From [Eubacterium] infirmum (lineage in GTDB: Bacteria; Bacillota; Clostridia; Peptostreptococcales; Anaerovoracaceae), in assembly GCA_900450455.1 (NCBI GenBank), contig UGGN01000001.1, forward strand, positions 372,001 to 436,000: a stretch of 64,000 nucleotides of DNA, in the 5' to 3' direction. Below are positions 51,995 through 60,272 of this stretch, piece after piece. The notes beneath the pieces were generated by a model. The model was not told where the DNA came from. It saw only the letters and a program-made list of their open reading frames with translations, and did not search any database. Each line of letters starts with the position of its first letter. Positions within the stretch are counted from its first letter, which is position 1. The position numbers and the translations under genes are program-made.

Positions 51995-52810
51995 GTGGGA
52001 CTTAGTAAGTATTTCAAATATGGTAAATCGCTTGAGTCTCTCAGAGGGGCGATTTTAAACGGCAATATTACACATGCTTATATTATTGAAGGCGACAGCT
52101 TGATAGATAAGCTAGGAATTGCCAAGGCTTTTGCCAAAGCCGCTTTGTGCAAGGAAAACCCAGGAGAAGGATGTGACAGGTGCAGTATTTGTAGACGTAT
52201 AGATAAGGACTCTTATGAGGATTTACATCACATTCAAGATGATAAATCCATCAAGAATGAGGCAATAGAGCATCTTCAAGGTGAACTTGCGATGATGCCT
52301 TCGGCTGAGGGGAAGATGCATGTTGCAATTATAGAATCCGCAGATACTATGACTGCGAGAGCACAGAATAGACTTCTCAAGACTTTAGAGGAACCGAAGG
52401 CAAACTCTTTGATATTGCTTTTGTCCGAAAACAGTGTAAACCTTTTACCGACTGTTAGGTCAAGGTGCGCGAGCATTAGGATTAACGACGCGGATTTGAA
52501 CTTTACAGATAATAAGAATCTTCTTCTAAATGCTGAGACTTTGATGAAGATGGTGGTTGAACGCAATTTGTTTTATGAGCAGAAAAATTTACTGGACAAA
52601 TGTGTGAAGGACAGGCATGGAGCTTTGAATTTTCTCGATGCACTGCAAAGAGTTTTGAGGGAGTATCTGGTAAATAGTAGCTCTGCGGTAATGGATAGAA
52701 ATAAGGCGGCCAAGTACATCTCCTACGTGGAGGAGGCTAGGCGTAGCATCAATGGCAATTCTAATTTTAGATATGCTATAAAGAATTTAGTTTTGAAGAT
52801 GGGAAGGTAA
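51995..52810 (+). CDS. holB: DNA polymerase III subunit delta'
   Basis: 271 residues from GTG. AAA+ clamp-loader fold with a zinc knuckle (CKENPGEGCDRCSICRR), HVAIIESADTMTARAQNRLLKTLEEP and the arginine-finger motif VRSRC. The P-loop position reads EGDSLIDKLGIAKA, lacking GK[ST], as in the non-ATP-hydrolysing delta' subunit. It follows tmk as in Bacillus, and ricT follows. Confidence 0.93.
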   Translation: MGLSKYFKYGKSLESLRGAILNGNITHAYIIEGDSLIDKLGIAKAFAKAALCKENPGEGCDRCSICRRIDKDSYEDLHHIQDDKSIKNEAIEHLQGELAMMPSAEGKMHVAIIESADTMTARAQNRLLKTLEEPKANSLILLLSENSVNLLPTVRSRCASIRINDADLNFTDNKNLLLNAETLMKMVVERNLFYEQKNLLDKCVKDRHGALNFLDALQRVLREYLVNSSSAVMDRNKAAKYISYVEEARRSINGNSNFRYAIKNLVLKMGR

Positions 52811-52813
52811 GCG

Positions 52814-53773
52814 ATGATAAATGTAGCCGGCGTTAAATTTCGCAACAATGGTAAGGTATACTATTTTGATCCGCTAGATTTAAAGGGACTCGAGCTGGGA
52901 TGCGGTGTAATCGTAGAAACCGCTAGAGGACTCGAATTTGGATATATAGCAATGCAACCTAATACTATCAAGGACTCAAGCGTAGTTAAGCCGCTCAAGC
53001 CCATTATCAGGATAGCAACGGAAGCGGATATCAAGCGCAGAGATGAGAACGAGAGTAAGAAGTCCGAGGCAATGCGCATATGTCAGGAGAAGATTGATAA
53101 GCGCGGTCTCGAGATGAAGCTGATAGATGTGGAGTATACTTTTGATAATAATAAAATTGTGTTCTACTTCACTGCAGATGGAAGAATAGATTTTAGAGAG
53201 CTCGTCAAGGATTTGGCCAGCGTTTTTAGGATGAGAATTGAGCTCAGACAGGTGGGAGTTCGTGATGAGGCTAAGATTATTGGCGGATGCGGTCCTTGTG
53301 GTAAGGGGCTTTGCTGCGCTTCGTGGCTAACGGATTTTCAGCCTGTATCTATCAAAATGGCAAAGACTCAGAATCTGTCACTAAATCCGGGAAAGATTTC
53401 CGGAATCTGCGGAAGGCTAATGTGTTGCCTAAAGTATGAGAACGATGTGTATATCGAGCTTCGTAAGGGGATGCCTGATAGTGGTGAGATAGTTAAGACC
53501 GGAGATGGCAAGGCTAAGGTCGTAGATTCTAATATATTTAGAGAAACCGTAAGAGTAAGGCTTTATACCGGCGAGAAAGAAGAGGATGGTAGCGATAAGC
53601 TGTCAGAGGATATCTACACATATAACAAGGATGAGATAAAGAGGCAGTTTGACAAGAACAAATTCGGTAGGGATAAGAGGCAAAAGGGCGGCTCTAACAG
53701 CGACCGAGAGATTTTAAACGAGGTCGATGATGAATATAAGGCAGAGCTTGAGGAGCTTATGAAGAATAACTAG
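52814..53773 (+). CDS. ricT: PSP1-domain protein RicT (YaaT)
   Basis: 319 residues with the PSP1 core (VEYTFDNNKIVFYFTADGRIDFRELVKDLA) and the cysteine-rich GGCGPCGKGLCCASW and GICGRLMCCL stretches that bind iron-sulfur clusters in the Ric (RicAFT) complex. In Bacillus the complex affects RNase Y-dependent mRNA processing and development. holB-ricT order is conserved. It starts 3 bp after holB. Confidence 0.94.
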   Translation: MINVAGVKFRNNGKVYYFDPLDLKGLELGCGVIVETARGLEFGYIAMQPNTIKDSSVVKPLKPIIRIATEADIKRRDENESKKSEAMRICQEKIDKRGLEMKLIDVEYTFDNNKIVFYFTADGRIDFRELVKDLASVFRMRIELRQVGVRDEAKIIGGCGPCGKGLCCASWLTDFQPVSIKMAKTQNLSLNPGKISGICGRLMCCLKYENDVYIELRKGMPDSGEIVKTGDGKAKVVDSNIFRETVRVRLYTGEKEEDGSDKLSEDIYTYNKDEIKRQFDKNKFGRDKRQKGGSNSDREILNEVDDEYKAELEELMKNN

Positions 53774-53774
53774 C

Positions 53775-54518
53775 ATGAAGAAACGAGTAGACGATATAGG
53801 CTTCGGTGGTCTTAAGCTGGTACAGGATGAGGATGCCTTTTGCTATGGAACTGATGCGGTGCTTCTAGCTAATATGGCTTGCACGGAATTACAGATTACT
53901 GAGGATATGAGAATCTGTGATTTAGGGACAAATACAGCGGTAATTCCGCTGATTATGTCGGCCAGATGCAGGGCTAAGGAGATAGTAGGCGTTGAGGTTC
54001 AGGAGCAAGCTTTCGAACTTGCGAAGGAGAATTTGGTGCTTAACTCTTTGACGGATAGGCTTAAGCTTGTACTTGCCAATGTTAAGGATATTAAGGGCAT
54101 GGACAGCGGGCTTCTAGGGGCTGCGAGTTTTGATGCAGTTACGACCAATCCACCGTATATGGAGTCCGGCAGGGGACTCGTGAGCGGAAATACAGCCAAG
54201 GCTATTGCGAGGCATGAGCTTTTGGCGGGGCTTGAGGACTTCTTTGAAGCTGCGGCTTTTTTGCTAAATGAAGGTGGTAGTCTCTTTATGGTTCACAGAC
54301 CGGGGAGGCTGATTGACATATGCGAGGAGAGCCGTAGATTTGCACTCGAGCCGAAGGCTATTCAGCTTGTGAGCGGTAAACCCGGTGGGGTTCCGAATAT
54401 ATTGCTGATGCATTTTGTTAAGGGCGGCAAGAGGCAGCTTAAGTGGCTTGAGAACATCAGCGTGAGAAATGAGGATGGAAGCTTTACAAATGAAGTTTTG
54501 GAGGCTTATGAGATATAG
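53775..54518 (+). CDS. tRNA1(Val) adenine-N6 methyltransferase-like protein
   Basis: 247 residues, SAM-dependent methyltransferase. The DLGTNTAVIPLIM loop (SAM motif), VGVEVQEQAFELAKENL and VTTNPPYMESG (NPPY) mark the TrmN6/YabB family that modifies adenine-37 of tRNA-Val. It is one base from ricT, as in Bacillus (yaaT then yabB), and ends the operon. Confidence 0.9.
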   Translation: MKKRVDDIGFGGLKLVQDEDAFCYGTDAVLLANMACTELQITEDMRICDLGTNTAVIPLIMSARCRAKEIVGVEVQEQAFELAKENLVLNSLTDRLKLVLANVKDIKGMDSGLLGAASFDAVTTNPPYMESGRGLVSGNTAKAIARHELLAGLEDFFEAAAFLLNEGGSLFMVHRPGRLIDICEESRRFALEPKAIQLVSGKPGGVPNILLMHFVKGGKRQLKWLENISVRNEDGSFTNEVLEAYEI

Positions 54519-54599
54519 CTTTCAAAGGGCATGTAGGCAAAGTTAGATAATAGTTATAATATTTTAATTAGAAATCGAAGGGAATGCCGGGAGGTTAAC

Positions 54600-54923
54600 A
54601 TGGTAACGATTGATTTGAACAACTTGTTATATATTATTTTGATCGCAGTAGCAATAATTTTGCTCATATTTTTGATTGTAGCAGTTGCACGTCTTATACA
54701 GACGCTTAAGAGATTGAATGGTATTTTGGAGGATGTTTCTACGGTCAGCGGAATCGTTAGCGAAAAAGCTATTGAAACGAAGCCTGTTGTCGATAATCTA
54801 TCAAAGACCATTGCAAGCTTTGCAAGCGCTGCTGCCGGAAATGAATCAAGAGTTGCTTCGCTTTCGAGCATTGCAAAATCAATCAGCTCTTTGATTTCAC
54901 TTATAAAAAACGGAAAGAACTAG
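54600..54923 (+). CDS. DUF948-like membrane protein, unknown function
   Basis: 107 residues. One N-terminal transmembrane helix (about residues 9-31, rich in Ile/Leu/Val) is followed by an amphipathic helical region with heptad-like spacing, similar to DUF948 proteins, though I am not certain of the family. GGGAGG precedes the ATG. It is followed closely by the AbrB-like gene, probably in one transcript. Confidence 0.75.
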   Translation: MVTIDLNNLLYIILIAVAIILLIFLIVAVARLIQTLKRLNGILEDVSTVSGIVSEKAIETKPVVDNLSKTIASFASAAAGNESRVASLSSIAKSISSLISLIKNGKN

Positions 54924-54940
54924 TCGGAGGAGGAAGTTAA

Positions 54941-55183
54941 ATGAAATCGACGGGGATAGTAAGGCCGGTTGATGCACTTGGAAGAATTGTAATTCCTATT
55001 GAGCTGAGACGAAGCCTAGACATAAATACGGATGACAGCCTTGAAGTATTTGTTCAAGATGACTTCATAATGCTAAAGAAGTTCGAGGCGCGATGTGTGT
55101 TTTGCGGAAGCGATGAGGATGTAAAGGAAGTGCACGGCAAAAACGTGTGCTCAGCTTGCATCAAAGAACTAAAGAAGCTATAG
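54941..55183 (+). CDS. AbrB/SpoVT-family regulator with C-terminal zinc ribbon
   Basis: 80 residues. The first 47 are a swapped-hairpin DNA-binding domain (STGIVRPVDALGRIVIPIEL, typical of AbrB/SpoVT). The rest carries two CxxC pairs (CVFCGS and CSACIK) predicted to bind zinc. The family normally forms dimers on DNA, here likely regulating envelope or developmental genes. It sits just before murA, whose SD begins 27 bp after its stop. Confidence 0.88.
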   Translation: MKSTGIVRPVDALGRIVIPIELRRSLDINTDDSLEVFVQDDFIMLKKFEARCVFCGSDEDVKEVHGKNVCSACIKELKKL

Positions 55184-55220
55184 AAATCATCGTAGAAAAT
55201 TGCTGAATTCGGAGGAAGTC

Positions 55221-56486
55221 GTGGCAAAATTTTTAGTACAAAACGGTGAGCCGCTTTATGGAGTGGTTCAGATAAGTGGAGCCAAGAATGCAGTGTTACC
55301 TGAGATGGCATCTGCAATCCTAACAAAGGAAAAATGTAAGATAAGCGACGTGCCTAATTTGATAGATGTTAAGGTTATGAAGGAGATTCTTGTATCTCTC
55401 GGTGGTAGCATCAATCAGATTGATGATAATGTCCTAGAGATAAATATGGAGGAACTATCAAAGTTCGAAGCTAGCTATGAACATACCAGTAAGATGCGCG
55501 CGTCATTTTTGTTGATGGGACCGCTTCTGGCTAGAGCCGGCTATGCTAAGGTTTATATGCCCGGTGGATGTACCATAGGTGAGAGACCTATCGGGCTTCA
55601 TCTTAAAGGATTTGAGGCACTCGGAGCGGAAATAATTGCAAAGGAAAACTATATCGAGGCCACAGCGCCGGAGAACGGTCTTAAGGGTGCGGCTATCTAC
55701 CTTGATTTTCCGAGCGTGGGTGCGACTGAGAATATCATGATGGCGGCTGCTTTGGCAAAAGGAACTACATATATTGAGAATGCAGCTCAAGAACCTGAGA
55801 TTGTAGACCTTGCTAATTTCATGAACAAAATGGGAGCAAAGATAAAGGGTGCAGGAACTGATAGCATTAAAATTGAAGGTGTTAAGTCCCTTCACGGTGC
55901 GGCTCACAACGTTATTCCGGATAGAATTGAGACTGCTACTTTCATGCTTGCAGCTGCAATTACTCGCGGTGAGGTTATGATAAAAAACGTGGTTCCCGAT
56001 CATGTTAAACCTATAACCGCAAAGCTTCGTGAGTGTGGTGTTACAGTTGAGATAACGGAAGAAGGTCTTTATGTAAATGCAGCGGATAAGAAACTTATTG
56101 CAACAGATCTTAAGACACTCCCATATCCGGGATTTCCAACTGATATCCAGTCACCATTTATGTCATTTTTGACAACCGTTGAGGGATCAAGCACAGTAAT
56201 CGAGACTGTTTTTGAGAACAGATTTATGCATGTCGCTGAGCTTAACAGAATGGGTGCAAATATTAAGACTGAAGGAAATCGTGCGGTCGTTCAGGGCGGA
56301 AAAAAGCTTGAGGGATCAAGAGTAATAGCGACAGATCTTCGTGCAGGTGCTGCAATGGTACTCGCAGGTCTTGTTGCATCCGGAACTACTGAAGTTTCTC
56401 AGATTTACCATGTTGAACGTGGATATGAGAAGTTTGTGGAGAAGTTCCGCGCACTAGGGGCAAATATATTGAGAATAGAAGATTAA
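55221..56486 (+). CDS. murA: UDP-N-acetylglucosamine 1-carboxyvinyltransferase
   Basis: 421 residues from GTG at 55221, with GGAGGAAG upstream; a TTG at 55200 in frame is less likely. First committed step of peptidoglycan synthesis. The fosfomycin-target Cys is present at C117 (GGCTIGERPIGLHLKG). Also visible are KNAVLPEMASAIL and the C-terminal RAGAAMVLAGLVASGTTEV. Ends in an inverted-repeat region. Confidence 0.95.
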   Translation: MAKFLVQNGEPLYGVVQISGAKNAVLPEMASAILTKEKCKISDVPNLIDVKVMKEILVSLGGSINQIDDNVLEINMEELSKFEASYEHTSKMRASFLLMGPLLARAGYAKVYMPGGCTIGERPIGLHLKGFEALGAEIIAKENYIEATAPENGLKGAAIYLDFPSVGATENIMMAAALAKGTTYIENAAQEPEIVDLANFMNKMGAKIKGAGTDSIKIEGVKSLHGAAHNVIPDRIETATFMLAAAITRGEVMIKNVVPDHVKPITAKLRECGVTVEITEEGLYVNAADKKLIATDLKTLPYPGFPTDIQSPFMSFLTTVEGSSTVIETVFENRFMHVAELNRMGANIKTEGNRAVVQGGKKLEGSRVIATDLRAGAAMVLAGLVASGTTEVSQIYHVERGYEKFVEKFRALGANILRIED

Positions 56487-56519
56487 CGGCTCATACTGAC
56501 AAGGTTGAGCCGTTGTCAG
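56485..56519 (+). other. Overlapping inverted repeats at the murA 3' end
   Basis: AACGGCTCA (56485-56493) pairs with TGAGCCGTT (56506-56514); CTGACAA (56496-56502) pairs with TTGTCAG (56513-56519). The two 7-9 bp stems share bases, so they are mutually exclusive. No T-run follows. They begin in the last codon of murA. Confidence 0.5.
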
Positions 56520-56556
56520 CATATAGGATAAATGCAAAGTAGATAATACATCAGCT

Positions 56557-56584
56557 TTGATATTGCCTCGGTACGAGGTATAAT
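56557..56584 (+). promoter_or_regulatory. fbp promoter with internal dyad
   Basis: TTGATA, 16-bp spacer, TATAAT. The spacer contains CCTCG-GTA-CGAGG, a dyad with perfect 5-bp arms, immediately before the -10, the usual place for a repressor operator. Confidence 0.65.
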
Positions 56585-56605
56585 CAATTTGAAAAGGAGT
56601 AAAAT

Positions 56606-58585
56606 ATGTCAGATTCAAATTATCTTGAGCTTCTCGCAGACAGATACCCTAATATAAGAGCGGCTACTGCTGAGTATATAAACCTTAAGGCGATACTGGC
56701 TTTGCCTAAGGGAACTGAGTATTTTTTGAGCGACCTTCACGGAGAGCATGAAGCCTTTATTCACATGCTCAGAAGTGCTTCGGGTACGATAAAGACTAAG
56801 ATTGACGAGCACTATGCGGGAATTTTGAGCGAGGATGATAGAGAGGATCTAGCAGCTTTAATATACAATCCGCAGGCTGAGATTGAAAGACGCAAGAAGA
56901 CTGAGATTGATTTTTCGCAGTGGTGTGTGACGGTAATCTACAGGCTTGTTACGATATGCAAGTCGGTTTCAACAAAGTACACAAGATCGAGAGTCAGAAA
57001 CAGACTGCCTAAGTACCTCGATTATGCTATGGACGAGCTTCTTCACGCTGACGATGAAGAAAACCGCGTTCACTACTATAGCGAGATTATAAATACGGTT
57101 GTGAACTTCGGCTTCGGAGAAATCTTCATCACGGAGATGGCTGATGCCATAAGCAGGCTTGCGGTTGACAAGCTTCATATTATAGGCGATGTTTACGATA
57201 GAGGTGCACATCCGGACACAATCATGGATTATTTGATGGACTACCACGATGTGGATTTTCAGTGGGGTAACCACGACATCGTTTGGATGGGTGCAGCGGC
57301 AGGAAATCTTGCTTGTATAGCTAATATCATCAGAATGAACATAAGCTATAATAACTTTGACATGCTGGAGGTCGGATATGGAATTAACCTGAGAAGACTT
57401 ACAACATTTGCTGCTGATGCCTACGGAAGTGACGATTGCAAGAAGTTCTGGCCTCATGTTTTAGACAAGAACAAATTTGACCCTGTGGATGACCAGCTCG
57501 CGGCGCGTATGCACAAGGCTATCGCGATAATGCAGTTTAAACTTGAAGGACAGCTGATCAAAGAGCATCCTGAATTTGACCTTGATAAGAGGCTTTTGCT
57601 GGATAAGATAGATTTTGAGAATGGAACGGTCAATGTCGAGGGCACGGTTTATCCGCTGAACGATACTTTCTTCCCGACGATTGACACAAACAATCCATAT
57701 GAACTTACTGAAGAGGAACGTGCAGTTATGAATTCGCTCTCGGCGTCGATAATTAACTCTGAGAGGCTGCAGACTCATATCAGGTATATGTTCAGCCATG
57801 GATCGCTTTACAAGCGTATAAACGGCAATTTGCTCTTCCACGGATGTATTCCTATGGACGAGAACGGTGACTTTCTTCCTGTGGACATATACGGAGCAAA
57901 GTGCGCAGGTAGAGCTTTGATGGAGCATCTCGATAAGCAGATTAGAGCTTCGTATTTCACACCGGAGAAAATCAAGAAGTACGGCAAGGCTGGAGATTTG
58001 ATGTGGTACCTATGGCTTGCGAAGGATTCTCCGTTGTTCGGCAAGGAGAAGATGACGACTTTTGAGAGACTGTTTATCGACGACAAAGCCAGCCACAAGG
58101 AACATGTAAGACCTTACTATAAGCTAATAAACAGCAAGGAGCCATGCGAAAAGATTTTGCGCGAGTTTGGTCTTGACCCAAGTCATTCCAAGATTTTGAA
58201 CGGACACGTTCCGGTAAAGATTAAAAATGGAGAAAGCCCAATCAAAGGAGGCGGCCTCCTTTATGTAATAGATGGCGGTATATCAAAGGCGTATCAAAAG
58301 CAGACGGGTATAGCCGGATATACATTTATCTTTAACTCAAGGTTTATGGCTCTAGCTGAACACAAGCCTTATGAACCTTTGAGAGAGGACGGCACTCAGA
58401 AATTCTTCAGCCCTAGCATGAAGACTGTGGATACACTCAAAACAAGAATGCTCGTTATCGATACGGACGAGGGTGCCGAGCTTCTAAGACAGGCAGAGGC
58501 TGTAAAGCGTCTGGTTGAGGCATACAGAACAGGTGAGATCAAAGAGCGTGCAGAGGGGAAGTATTCGGCGTATAAGGGGAAGTAG
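56606..58585 (+). CDS. fbp: Fructose-1,6-bisphosphatase class III
   Basis: 659 residues, the length of the Firmicute FBPase (class III). A calcineurin-like metallophosphatase core is seen as FLSDLHGEHEAFIHML (D-x-H), LHIIGDVYDRGAHPDTIMDYL and WGNHDIVWMGAAAG, with LNGHVPVKIKNGESPIKGGG later. It dephosphorylates fructose-1,6-bisphosphate in gluconeogenesis. It has its own promoter and terminator. AAAAGGAG lies upstream of the ATG. Confidence 0.95.
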   Translation: MSDSNYLELLADRYPNIRAATAEYINLKAILALPKGTEYFLSDLHGEHEAFIHMLRSASGTIKTKIDEHYAGILSEDDREDLAALIYNPQAEIERRKKTEIDFSQWCVTVIYRLVTICKSVSTKYTRSRVRNRLPKYLDYAMDELLHADDEENRVHYYSEIINTVVNFGFGEIFITEMADAISRLAVDKLHIIGDVYDRGAHPDTIMDYLMDYHDVDFQWGNHDIVWMGAAAGNLACIANIIRMNISYNNFDMLEVGYGINLRRLTTFAADAYGSDDCKKFWPHVLDKNKFDPVDDQLAARMHKAIAIMQFKLEGQLIKEHPEFDLDKRLLLDKIDFENGTVNVEGTVYPLNDTFFPTIDTNNPYELTEEERAVMNSLSASIINSERLQTHIRYMFSHGSLYKRINGNLLFHGCIPMDENGDFLPVDIYGAKCAGRALMEHLDKQIRASYFTPEKIKKYGKAGDLMWYLWLAKDSPLFGKEKMTTFERLFIDDKASHKEHVRPYYKLINSKEPCEKILREFGLDPSHSKILNGHVPVKIKNGESPIKGGGLLYVIDGGISKAYQKQTGIAGYTFIFNSRFMALAEHKPYEPLREDGTQKFFSPSMKTVDTLKTRMLVIDTDEGAELLRQAEAVKRLVEAYRTGEIKERAEGKYSAYKGK

Positions 58586-58692
58586 ATATCTATCTACTTG
58601 CAAAATCGGTGGTTTACATAAGATATAAAAAGAACTGAACAATTTGATACACTATAAATAAGAACATATCGTTAACGAGTCAAAAATAACAT

Positions 58693-58733
58693 ATGGATAC
58701 TAAGTGTTGATTAACGCTAGTATCCATTTTTTT
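58693..58733 (+). terminator. Terminator of fbp
   Basis: ATGGATACTA with TAGTATCCAT (10 perfect bp) around a 15-nt loop, then TTTTTT. Confidence 0.9.
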
Positions 58734-58778
58734 CTTTGAGTTGGTTCATTATTATCATATCTTAGTGATATGAATATA

Positions 58779-58807
58779 TTGACGATTGTAAGAAATAGCG
58801 ATATAGT
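58779..58807 (+). promoter_or_regulatory. Sigma-A promoter of the sigma-54 activator gene
   Basis: TTGACG (58779-58784), 17-bp spacer, TATAGT (58802-58807). Transcription would start near 58814, just before a dyad at 58819. Confidence 0.65.
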
Positions 58808-58818
58808 TGAGCTGAAAA

Positions 58819-58832
58819 TGCAATAAATTGCA
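58819..58832 (+). promoter_or_regulatory. Operator-like dyad in the activator's leader
   Basis: TGCAAT-AA-ATTGCA with perfect 6-bp arms, at about +5 to +18 of the predicted transcript and touching the SD (AAAGGGG). The same motif recurs upstream of the isochorismatase gene. A position just after the start site suits autorepression. Confidence 0.6.
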
Positions 58833-58845
58833 AAGGGGTATTCTG

Positions 58846-60105
58846 ATGAAAAATGACAATTTGAAGAATCTGATTAAAGCTGCAATGCCTATAACGGATG
58901 CATTAAAGTATGCTATTGAAATTAAAGATTTAAACGGTGATAGAGTATATGCTAACAGTTCCTTTAATGATATGCGTAAAAGGGGCAGCAGGGAATTTGT
59001 AGTAGATGAAAACGACATTTATTTAGATGATGTAAAAGTTGGGTGTATATCTGTTTATCATGATATGTCAGAAATTACTCGACTCAAAATGGAAATTTCA
59101 AGGCTAAATAAAAAACTAAGAAAAGTGGAGAGAAGATATACATTTGCAGATATAATAGGACGAGATGTTGAGTTGCTTAAAGTAGTACAAACGGCGAAAA
59201 TTGCGGCTGCAACACCAGCTACTATAATGTTAAGAGGAGAAAGTGGTACAGGTAAAGAATTGTTTGCAAACGCAATTCATGGAGCAAGTAAACGACGAAC
59301 TGAGAAATTTCTAAAAATAAATTGCAATTCGATTCCAGAGGAACTTTTAGAAAGTGAACTATTTGGATATAAAGATGGTTCTTTTACTGGTTCAAGACGT
59401 GGAGGAAAAGTGGGCTTGTTTAAAGAAGCTGATGGAGGAACACTTTTTCTAGATGAGATTGGTGATATATCCCTAAAAATGCAAGTCAAACTCCTAAGAG
59501 TTTTACAAGAAAAAGAGATTATGCCTATAGGTGCGACGAAGCCCGAATTTGTTGATGTTAGGATAATTTGTGCAACTAATAAACCTCTTGAAAAAATGAT
59601 TAGAAAAGGAGAATTTCGTGAGGATTTATACTATAGATTAAATGTTTTTCCTATTGTAATACCACCTCTAAGAGAGAGGAAGACAGATATCGGTATTATT
59701 GTTATGCATATAATAGAAAAATACAATGAGTTTTACGAGAGGCATGTAAGTAGAATTGATGAAGATGCATTAGAACTACTGTATGAGGAAGATTGGCCCG
59801 GGAATGTAAGAGAGCTGGAGAATGTAATTTCGAGGGCTCTGATAAACTCAAGAGAAGATAATGATGTTTTGTCACGCTCGGATATAGAATTTGCCTTAAA
59901 AGGGATGAATGTTAAAACAGAGCCGTCGCGAATTATGTATCACACGGATATTCCGGACAATTTGAATACTGCTATAAATATGTTTGAGAGCTTTTGTATT
60001 CGCGAAGCGATTGACAAATGTGGGGGAGATAAAAATAAGGCCGCAAATATATTAGGTGTACCAATAAGAACATTGTACTATAAGTGTAGAAAGTTAGGAC
60101 TGTGA
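58846..60105 (+). CDS. Sigma-54-dependent transcriptional activator (PAS-AAA+-Fis type)
   Basis: 419 residues from ATG 58846, SD AAAGGGG 7 nt upstream. Residues 1 to about 95 are PAS-like (YAIEIKDLNGDRVYANSSF, GCISVYHDMSEITRLK), then a short coiled coil, an AAA+ domain with Walker A GESGTGKE (131-138), sigma-54 contact loop G178-S-F-T-G-S183 (usual GAFTGA), Walker B GGTLFLDEIGD, and a Fis-type C-terminal HTH (NKAANILGVPIRTLYYKCRKLGL). It should activate the isochorismatase gene and probably restrain its own. G+C content looks much lower than that of fbp upstream. Confidence 0.93.
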   Translation: MKNDNLKNLIKAAMPITDALKYAIEIKDLNGDRVYANSSFNDMRKRGSREFVVDENDIYLDDVKVGCISVYHDMSEITRLKMEISRLNKKLRKVERRYTFADIIGRDVELLKVVQTAKIAAATPATIMLRGESGTGKELFANAIHGASKRRTEKFLKINCNSIPEELLESELFGYKDGSFTGSRRGGKVGLFKEADGGTLFLDEIGDISLKMQVKLLRVLQEKEIMPIGATKPEFVDVRIICATNKPLEKMIRKGEFREDLYYRLNVFPIVIPPLRERKTDIGIIVMHIIEKYNEFYERHVSRIDEDALELLYEEDWPGNVRELENVISRALINSREDNDVLSRSDIEFALKGMNVKTEPSRIMYHTDIPDNLNTAINMFESFCIREAIDKCGGDKNKAANILGVPIRTLYYKCRKLGL

Positions 60106-60107
60106 TA

Positions 60108-60152
60108 TGCAATAAATTGCGCTAATGCAATTTGTTGCAGCAGTAAATTGCG
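60108..60152 (+). promoter_or_regulatory. Upstream activator sequences for the sigma-54 promoter
   Basis: Three related dyads: TGCAATAAATTGCG (60108-60121), TGCAATTTGTTGCA (60126-60139) and AGCAGTAAATTGCG (60139-60152, 11 of 14 to the perfect site). Centres lie about 85-120 bp upstream of the predicted start, where activators of this class bind. The motif matches the dyad in the activator leader. Confidence 0.65.
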
Positions 60153-60204
60153 TAAATAATTGTACTGTAATATAAAATAGTGGTTTTGGATTCTATATTT
60201 TATC

Positions 60205-60220
60205 TGGCATGAATTTTGCT
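60205..60220 (+). promoter_or_regulatory. Sigma-54 promoter
   Basis: TGGCATGAATTTTGCT: GG and GC dinucleotides 12 bp apart exactly as in the TGGCAC-N5-TTGCW consensus, one mismatch. Transcription should start near 60231, about 40 bp before the hydrolase ATG. No sigma-A box competes at that position. Confidence 0.8.
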
Positions 60221-60272
60221 ATATATCTTTATATGTTAATATAAAGCTATTTATATAATGAGGAGAGAAAAA

